37,802 nucleotides of DNA from Cytophagaceae bacterium (lineage in GTDB: Bacteria; Bacteroidota; Bacteroidia; Cytophagales; Cytophagaceae), in the NCBI GenBank assembly GCA_025454925.1, contig JALONM010000036.1:1-37802 (forward strand). The letters are read 5' to 3'. Below the pieces are notes generated by a model. The model did not search any database. It was given only the letters and a program-made list of their open reading frames with translations, and had not been told where the DNA came from. A program made the translations under genes and the position numbers. Shown piece after piece: positions 32,974-37,802 of the stretch (positions are counted from its first letter, which is position 1; each line of letters begins with the position of its first letter).

Positions 32974-33567
32974 TTACACTTTATTTTTAGCAAACTCTAC
33001 AATCTCACTTTTCATGGATTGCAAATAATCGATATCATCGAAGCCATTCATCAGGTTATGTTTTTTATATCCGTTGATTTGGAATGACTCGTGCTCACCA
33101 GTACTTAGCAAGGTAATGGTTTGCTTGTCCAAGTTTACTTCTAATTCTGTTTTAGGATCTTTTTGAATGGCCGCAAAAATCTTCTCCAAAAACTCAGGAG
33201 AAACCGTTACTGGCAATATTCCGATATTCAATGAATTTCCTTTGAAAATATCAGCGAAAAAGCTTGACACTACGCAACGGAAGCCATAATCGTAAATAGC
33301 CCAGGCGGCATGCTCTCTCGAACTTCCACTCCCGAAGTTTTTTCCTGCTACTAATATTTTACCTGAGTAGGTAGCATTATTAAGCACAAAATCCGCTTTA
33401 GGAGAATTGTCGGCATTGTAGCGCCAATCGCGGAATAAATTATCTCCGAAACCTTCGCGCTTGGTCGCTTTCAAAAAGCGCGCAGGAATGATCTGATCCG
33501 TATCCACGTTTTCGATGGGAAGTGGTACTGCGGAACTTTTTAATACTGTAAATTTATCGTAAGCCAT
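32974..33567 (-). CDS. leuD: 3-isopropylmalate dehydratase small subunit
   Basis: A 197-residue small subunit of isopropylmalate isomerase, forming the swivelling domain of the aconitase-type enzyme with LeuC. Features: VPLPIENVDTDQIIPARFLK at the N-terminus, DNLFRDWRY, and the signature ILVAGKNFGSGSSREHAAWA, whose GSGSSREH loop contacts the substrate; then VVSSFFADIFKGNSLNIGILP. In this cluster LeuCD should also isomerise citramalate to 3-methylmalate. It lies 90 bases after leuC, with a hairpin between them, and 92 bases before cimA. Confidence 0.96.
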   Translation of the reverse strand: MAYDKFTVLKSSAVPLPIENVDTDQIIPARFLKATKREGFGDNLFRDWRYNADNSPKADFVLNNATYSGKILVAGKNFGSGSSREHAAWAIYDYGFRCVVSSFFADIFKGNSLNIGILPVTVSPEFLEKIFAAIQKDPKTELEVNLDKQTITLLSTGEHESFQINGYKKHNLMNGFDDIDYLQSMKSEIVEFAKNKV

Positions 33568-33605
33568 GATGTCATCTAAATTATCTGTTCAACCTTTACT
33601 TCCTG

Positions 33606-33648
33606 CCATACTTGCGGCCCTCCATTCATCAGGAGGGTTGAGGTATGG
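33606..33648 (-). promoter_or_regulatory. Hairpin in the leuC-leuD gap
   Basis: CCATAC (33606-33611) pairs with GTATGG (33643-33648) and CCCTCC (33618-33623) with GGAGGG (33632-33637). The structure starts about 10 bases after the leuC stop codon on the minus-strand transcript. No T-tract follows, so an mRNA stabiliser or processing element is more likely than a terminator. Confidence 0.6.
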
Positions 33649-33657
33649 AACCGATGG

Positions 33658-35064
33658 TTAGTTCATTAACTCTCTAGGATCAGTAACATATCCGGTCACC
33701 GCAGCAGCAGCAGCCACCAATGGGCTTGCCAATAAGGTGCGGCTTCCAGGCCCCTGACGTCCTTCAAAATTACGGTTGCTGGTACTCACTGCATACTTTC
33801 CAGCAGGAATCTTATCGTCGTTCATAGCCAAACAAGCCGAGCAACCAGGTTGTCTTAATTCGAACCCTGCTGCTTTCAGAATATCGAGTATACCTTCTTC
33901 GCGAATTTGTTTTTCTACTATGTGAGAACCCGGCACAATCCAGGCAGTAACATGCTCTGCCTTTTTGCGACCTTTAATGATGGAAGCAAAGGCTCTGAAG
34001 TCTTCAATTCTACCGTTGGTGCATGAACCGATGAATACGTAGTCAATCTTTTTACCCAACATTTTCTCCTCTTCTTTGAAGCCCATGTAGGTAAGAGCTT
34101 TCACGAAGGTCGCCACTCCACCATCTACGTCGCTGGCTTTAGGAATCAGTTGACTGATGCCAATACCCATTCCAGGATTGGTTCCATAAGTAATCATAGG
34201 CTCAATTTCAGAAGCGCTGAAAGTAAGCTCGGCATCAAACACAGCGTCTTCGTCTGTCTTTAATGTTTTCCAATAGGCCAATGCTTTATCCCAGGCTTCT
34301 CCTTGAGGAGCTTTTTCTCTTCCTTTCAGATAATTGAAGGTAGTTTCATCCGGAGCAATCATACCACCGCGAGCTCCCATTTCGATGCTTAGGTTGCATA
34401 CGGTCATGCGCCCTTCCATGCTCATGGAACGGAACACATCACCAGCATATTCTACGAAGTAGCCCGTAGCGCCGGCAGTGGTTAATTTGGATATGATGAA
34501 CAATGCCACATCTTTAGGAGTTACCCCTTTGCTCAGGGAACCGTTTACGTTGATGCGCATCTTTTTAGGCTTGGGTTGCATGATGCATTGGGAAGAAAGC
34601 ACCATTTCTACTTCCGAGGTTCCGATACCAAAAGCAATGGCTCCAAAAGCTCCATGGGTAGAAGTATGCGAGTCACCGCATACAATGGTCATGCCTGGCT
34701 GTGTAATTCCATTTTCCGGACCTACCACGTGCACAATACCATTTTTAGGATTGCCCAATCCCCAGTGCGAAATACCGTACTTAGCTGAGTTTTGCTCGAG
34801 GGCCTTCAATTGGTTGGCCGACAATGGATCCGCCACTGGCAAATGTTGATTGATCGTAGGAGTGTTATGGTCGGCTGTAGCGTACGTTCTTTCCGGGAAC
34901 AAAACACCGATGCCTCTGGTTTCAAGCCCCAGAAAAGCAACCGGACTGGTTACCTCATGAATAAAATGACGGTCGATGAAAAACACATCCGGACCATCTT
35001 CAATCTTACGTACCACATGGGAATCCCACACTTTGTCAAACAAGGTACTTGGCGTTTTGCTCAT
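33658..35064 (-). CDS. leuC: 3-isopropylmalate dehydratase large subunit
   Basis: A 468-residue aconitase-family catalytic subunit with a 4Fe-4S cluster. The cluster cysteines are C348 ([11 protein letters not shown]), C408 and C411 ([10 protein letters not shown]), nearly the same positions as in E. coli LeuC. Other family blocks are [43 protein letters not shown] and [19 protein letters not shown]. First gene of the operon leuC-leuD-cimA-leuB; its promoter should be within the 298-base gap to rpsF, but I found no T-box, leader peptide with leucine codons, or clean promoter on this strand. Confidence 0.97.
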   Translation of the reverse strand: MSKTPSTLFDKVWDSHVVRKIEDGPDVFFIDRHFIHEVTSPVAFLGLETRGIGVLFPERTYATADHNTPTINQHLPVADPLSANQLKALEQNSAKYGISHWGLGNPKNGIVHVVGPENGITQPGMTIVCGDSHTSTHGAFGAIAFGIGTSEVEMVLSSQCIMQPKPKKMRINVNGSLSKGVTPKDVALFIISKLTTAGATGYFVEYAGDVFRSMSMEGRMTVCNLSIEMGARGGMIAPDETTFNYLKGREKAPQGEAWDKALAYWKTLKTDEDAVFDAELTFSASEIEPMITYGTNPGMGIGISQLIPKASDVDGGVATFVKALTYMGFKEEEKMLGKKIDYVFIGSCTNGRIEDFRAFASIIKGRKKAEHVTAWIVPGSHIVEKQIREEGILDILKAAGFELRQPGCSACLAMNDDKIPAGKYAVSTSNRNFEGRQGPGSRTLLASPLVAAAAAVTGYVTDPRELMN

Positions 35065-35290
35065 GGTAATTGTTAACTTTTAAACTTGAAAACTCAAAAT
35101 TCTTCTGAATTCAGGCTGCGAAATTACAAACTAAAAATCATAAACGAAAAGGTTTTAAGGCGCTAGGGTTCAGATTGTTAATATTTAGGTTCCGGAGCTA
35201 AGGTCTTAGGCGGGACTTGGTTAACAAGAGTAGCAGGCTGATTGTCAAGAGATTTATTCCAGTGTCCCCTGTCAATAATTATCCGGAAAG

Positions 35291-35321
35291 TTTGTAGAAA
35301 TAGATAAAAATGGTAATTTTG
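35291..35321 (+). promoter_or_regulatory. Bacteroidota primary-sigma promoter of the rpsF operon
   Basis: TTTG (35291-35294) and TAATTTTG (35314-35321) are separated by 19 bases, an exact match to the Bacteroidota consensus TTTG-N19-TAnnTTTG. Transcription would begin near 35327, giving a leader of about 35 bases before rpsF. Confidence 0.85.
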
Positions 35322-35362
35322 CACCCTGTTTAAACAAAAATTAAACATCAATTCAAAAACAA

Positions 35363-35731
35363 ATGAGTCTTAACAACTACGAGTCGGTATTCATTTTAAC
35401 TCCCGTTTTATCTGATAGTCAGATGAAGGATACCGCTGAGAAATTTGTGAAGTTATTGAAAGATAACGGAGCAGAAATTATCAACGAAGAGAGCTGGGGA
35501 TTGCGCAAATTGGCCTATCCTATTCAGCACAAAAACACTGGATTCTATCACTTTGTGGAATTCAACGCTCCCGCTACCTTGATCAACACCCTGGAAACTG
35601 AGTACAGACGTGATGAGAAAGTGTTGCGTTTTTTAACGACTAAACTTGATAAGTTTGCTGTTGAGTACAACAAGCGTCGTAAGAAAGGTGAATTTAAAAA
35701 ATCAACTGAAAAGCAGGAGGCCGTTAAGTAA
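35363..35731 (+). CDS. rpsF: 30S ribosomal protein bS6
   Basis: A 122-residue bS6. It shows [17 protein letters not shown] at the N-terminus, the central [21 protein letters not shown] (in which the WGxRxLAYPI motif is diagnostic) and [15 protein letters not shown], then a lysine-rich tail. It binds the small subunit as a pair with bS18. Start ATG at 35363 is preceded by a short leader from the promoter at 35291-35321. Its stop codon overlaps the rpsR start by one base (TAATG). Confidence 0.98.
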   Translation: MSLNNYESVFILTPVLSDSQMKDTAEKFVKLLKDNGAEIINEESWGLRKLAYPIQHKNTGFYHFVEFNAPATLINTLETEYRRDEKVLRFLTTKLDKFAVEYNKRRKKGEFKKSTEKQEAVK

Positions 35732-35982
35732 TGACACTAGTAAACGAATCGGTTCAAAGAACTGAAATCAGAAAAAAATACTGCCGTTTCAAGAAAAATG
35801 GTATCCGTTACATCGACTACAAGGATGCTAACTTTTTATTGAAGTTTGTGAACGAACAAGGAAAAATTCTTCCTCGCCGTATCACAGGTACCAGTTTAAA
35901 ATATCAGCGCAAAGTAGCACAAGCTGTTAAGCGTGCTCGTCACATTGCGTTGCTTCCTTATGTTACAGATTCTTTAAAATAA
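35731..35982 (+). CDS. rpsR: 30S ribosomal protein bS18
   Basis: An 83-residue bS18 with the conserved [18 protein letters not shown] segment, then [19 protein letters not shown] and [21 protein letters not shown] single cysteine remains near the N-terminus (KKYCRF), so the multi-cysteine zinc-binding form is not present. It starts on the last base of the rpsF stop codon and is followed by rplI after seven bases, the usual bacterial order. Confidence 0.98.
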   Translation: MTLVNESVQRTEIRKKYCRFKKNGIRYIDYKDANFLLKFVNEQGKILPRRITGTSLKYQRKVAQAVKRARHIALLPYVTDSLK

Positions 35983-35989
35983 TTGAGCC

Positions 35990-36433
35990 ATGGAAATCAT
36001 TCTGAAAGAAGACGTAAAAGGACTTGGCTACAAAAATGATATTGTAGAAGTTCGCCCAGGATATGGCCGTAATTTCCTGATCCCTCGTGGAATGGCTATT
36101 GAAGCTACTCCTTCCGCTAAAAAAGTGGTAGCCGAAGATGTAAAACAAGCAGCACACAAAGCTGAGAAAATCAAAACAGAAGCGGTGGCTCTTGCTGCTA
36201 AGCTTGCTGAACTTTCCATCGAACTGAAAGCTAAAGTTGGTGAGTCTGGAAAGATTTTCGGAGCTGTTACTACCCTTCAACTTTCTGATGCATTGAAAGA
36301 AAAAGGATATGCCGTAGATCGTAAACGCATTTCTTTCAAAGGCGAAGTAAAAGAAGTAGGTCAGTACCTTGCTGTTCTTGATCTTCATAAAGAAGTAAAA
36401 CAAGAAATCAAATTCTCAGTGGTAGGCGAATAA
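35990..36433 (+). CDS. rplI: 50S ribosomal protein bL9
   Basis: A 147-residue bL9. The N-terminal domain reads MEIILKEDVKGLGYKNDIVEV followed by RPGYGRNFLIPRGMA (rRNA binding); a long connecting helix rich in Ala, Lys and Glu (about 45-75) leads to the C-terminal domain with GKIFGAVTTLQLSDAL and RKRISFKGEVKEVGQY. Length is normal. Third and last gene of the rpsF-rpsR-rplI operon, ended by the terminator at 36461-36493. Confidence 0.98.
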   Translation: MEIILKEDVKGLGYKNDIVEVRPGYGRNFLIPRGMAIEATPSAKKVVAEDVKQAAHKAEKIKTEAVALAAKLAELSIELKAKVGESGKIFGAVTTLQLSDALKEKGYAVDRKRISFKGEVKEVGQYLAVLDLHKEVKQEIKFSVVGE

Positions 36434-36460
36434 CACTTACCAGAGTACCTTTTATTAAAA

Positions 36461-36493
36461 ACTCCCAGAGCTTTGCTCCGGGAGTTTTTTTTT
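36461..36493 (+). terminator. Intrinsic terminator of the rpsF-rpsR-rplI operon
   Basis: ACTCCC (36461-36466) pairs with GGGAGT (36480-36485), extended inside by GAGC (36468-36471) with GCTC (36475-36478), followed by nine T (36485-36493). Confidence 0.93.
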
Positions 36494-36652
36494 CTAACAC
36501 TTTCATTGCACCTGGATCTGAAAATAGGCTGACTGCGGTATCAAGCAGCTTCTGGCATTCTACACATATGCGATTATTCTGCTTTTTACCTGATATTTTT
36601 TATTAATTTAGCCTTGTCAGAACGAATGCTTCTGGACCATTGTTAAACGGAT

Positions 36653-37456
36653 ATGGAAGAGCGCTTTTTACAGGATTTATTAAACAAACATCAACGTACC
36701 GAACATTTCCCATCCACCTCTTCGGTATGCAGGCTGGTGAGTCGGGTGTTGCTGATCCTGTTTCCGGAACAGACTAAAAATCATTTTACTTCCACCGAAG
36801 AAATTCAACAGGCATTTGTGTCGATTGAATCGGATCTTCGTTCCATGCTGCATTCCATGCAATCCAGCTTACCTGCTCCTGCCGACTCGCTGACAAGTTC
36901 TTTCATGAAGGAACTACCCTATGTATATGAATTACTAACCTCTGATATCGATGCAGCGTTGGCTGGAGATCCGGCAGCGAAAAGTGAATTCGAAATCATT
37001 CGCACCTATCCTGGATTTTATGCCATCGCATTTTTCAGGCTTGCCAACATTCTACATCGACTTCAAGTGCCCATTTTACCAAGAGCCCTCACGGAATACG
37101 CTCATTCTAAAACTGGCATTGATATACATCCTGGCGCTACAGTGGGGTCGCATTTTTTCATCGATCATGGCACGGGCATTGTTATCGGGGAAACTGCACA
37201 CATTGGCAACCATGTTAAAATCTATCAATGTGTAACACTCGGCGCCCTCAGTGTTAGTAAAGACATGGCTTCGCAAAAACGTCATCCAACGATCGAAGAC
37301 TATGTGGTAATTTACGCCGGCGCTACCATCCTGGGCGGAGAAACCACCATTGGTCACCATAGTGTAGTAGGAGGTAACGTATGGCTAACGCGCAGCATTG
37401 CTCCCTACACCAAAATTTATCATCAGGAACAAGTAAAAATAATTGATAACGGATAA
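36653..37456 (+). CDS. cysE: Serine O-acetyltransferase
   Basis: A 267-residue serine acetyltransferase, making O-acetylserine from serine and acetyl-CoA. The N-terminal half is helical (about 1-150, with DIDAALAGDPAAKSEFE and the family FYAIAFFRLAN), and the C-terminal half is a left-handed beta-helix of hexapeptide repeats: DIHPGATVGSHFFIDHGTG (with the catalytic histidine in DHGTG), IVIGETAHIGNHVKIYQCVT and GATILGGETTIGHHSVVGGN. The N-terminal region is longer than in short EpsC-type enzymes. The cysteine synthase gene starts two bases after the stop, so both steps of cysteine synthesis are co-transcribed. Confidence 0.95.
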   Translation: MEERFLQDLLNKHQRTEHFPSTSSVCRLVSRVLLILFPEQTKNHFTSTEEIQQAFVSIESDLRSMLHSMQSSLPAPADSLTSSFMKELPYVYELLTSDIDAALAGDPAAKSEFEIIRTYPGFYAIAFFRLANILHRLQVPILPRALTEYAHSKTGIDIHPGATVGSHFFIDHGTGIVIGETAHIGNHVKIYQCVTLGALSVSKDMASQKRHPTIEDYVVIYAGATILGGETTIGHHSVVGGNVWLTRSIAPYTKIYHQEQVKIIDNG

Positions 37457-37457
37457 T

Positions 37458-37802
37458 ATGGCCTCTTTGCTGGATCTGGTGGGAAATACACCACTGGTGG
37501 AATTAAAAAAAATAAACCCTAATCCCAAGGTAAAGATTTTCGGAAAATTAGAAGGTCATAATCCGGGTGGTTCTGTGAAAGACCGGGCTGCTTACGGCAT
37601 GATCAAAGGCGCTCTGGACCGTGGCGAACTTAAACCGGGCATGAAACTTATTGAAGCAACTTCCGGAAATACCGGCATTGCACTCGCCATGATTGCCAGG
37701 CTCTTTGATCTGGAGCTGGAATTGGTAATGCCAGAAAACTCTACCAGGGAACGTGTACTTACGATGGAAGCCTTTGGCGCCAAAGTCGTGTTAACCTCGG
37801 CA
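37458..37802 (+). CDS. cysM: Cysteine synthase, CysM-type, C-terminal part missing
   Basis: The first 115 codons are present before the window ends. The product is a fold-type II PLP enzyme that replaces the acetyl group of O-acetylserine with sulfide to give cysteine. Visible: LLDLVGNTPLVEL at the N-terminus, FGKLEGHNPGGSVKDRAAY with the PLP lysine in SVKDR, and LIEATSGNTGIALAMIARL, whose SGNTG loop binds the substrate carboxylate. The wording of the last two blocks follows E. coli CysM more than CysK, as I remember those sequences. Two bases after cysE. Confidence 0.93.
   Translation, partial: MASLLDLVGNTPLVELKKINPNPKVKIFGKLEGHNPGGSVKDRAAYGMIKGALDRGELKPGMKLIEATSGNTGIALAMIARLFDLELELVMPENSTRERVLTMEAFGAKVVLTSA

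Noticed and set aside
35065-35362. T-box, leader peptide or leucine attenuator upstream of leuC
   Set aside because: No run of leucine or isoleucine codons, no T-box sequence and no terminator/antiterminator pair could be found; only a short CTAAG/CTTAG symmetry near 35198-35209.
35963-36403. 146-codon minus-strand frame opposite rplI
   Set aside because: Pure antisense shadow of a ribosomal protein gene; Phe/Ser-rich composition typical of the complement of Lys/Glu codons.
1-37802. tRNA, rRNA, CRISPR array, insertion sequence or prophage
   Set aside because: I looked for cloverleaf-like TTCGA arms, regular short repeats with spacers, transposase motifs and phage genes and saw none.

Overview
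The window comes from a member of the Bacteroidota, probably a free-living, biosynthetically capable, flavobacterium- or Chitinophaga-like organism; I cannot name the genus. The evidence is a type IX secretion pair (a PorP/SprF-family protein and a protein with a gliding-motility/CHU_C C-terminal sorting domain), a TonB-dependent receptor, the large-insert form of IspG, the small DUF6728-like gene after ispG, a near-complete lack of Shine-Dalgarno sequences, and a textbook Bacteroidota promoter (TTTG-N19-TAATTTTG) before the rpsF operon. Almost all of the window is ordinary chromosomal housekeeping DNA. I see no phage, transposase, CRISPR array, tRNA or rRNA.

Layout. 1-6.5 kb: a truncated TonB-dependent receptor (minus), a small secreted basic protein with its own terminator (plus), and a two-gene minus operon whose first gene encodes a 1228-residue TraB/GumN (Tiki-like) protein with a very long C-terminal extension. 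6.7-10.8 kb (plus): ispG, a 60-residue membrane protein, an MmcQ/YjbR-like protein and a POTRA/beta-barrel outer-membrane protein. 10.8-16.5 kb (minus): PorP/SprF, a DUF4159 protein, then a deacetylase, glycosyltransferase and T9SS-cargo operon whose genes overlap. At 16.65 kb lies a 53-residue secreted lysine-rich peptide. 16.9-22.4 kb (minus): a menaquinone operon menI-menF-menD interrupted by two paralogous lipoproteins with seven YWKNG-type units each, probably seven-bladed propellers.

22.4-25.7 kb (plus): a histidine phosphatase, a DinB-like protein, a duplicated DUF4389 protein, a DUF4870-like protein and an M48 peptidase. 25.7-26.1 kb is a structured non-coding stretch with a long interrupted palindrome and a GC-rich element of stem-loops, flanked by degenerate repeats. 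26.1-30.2 kb: a SixA-like phosphatase (minus), then topA and an FkbM-type methyltransferase (plus). 30.2-35.1 kb (minus): leuC-leuD-cimA-leuB. The acyltransferase here carries all three pyruvate-pocket residues of Leptospira citramalate synthase, at the same numbers, so the cluster can be read as a complete pyruvate to 2-oxobutyrate route for isoleucine, with leuBCD shared with leucine synthesis. Hairpins sit in two of its intergenic gaps. 35.3-36.5 kb: rpsF-rpsR-rplI with a clear promoter and terminator. 36.65 kb to the end: cysE and the start of cysM, the two-step serine to cysteine pathway.

The items most worth a second look are the lipoprotein pair inside the menaquinone operon, the non-coding composite element at 25.75-26.14 kb, the giant TraB/GumN protein, the citramalate synthase assignment, and the two tiny secreted basic peptides.
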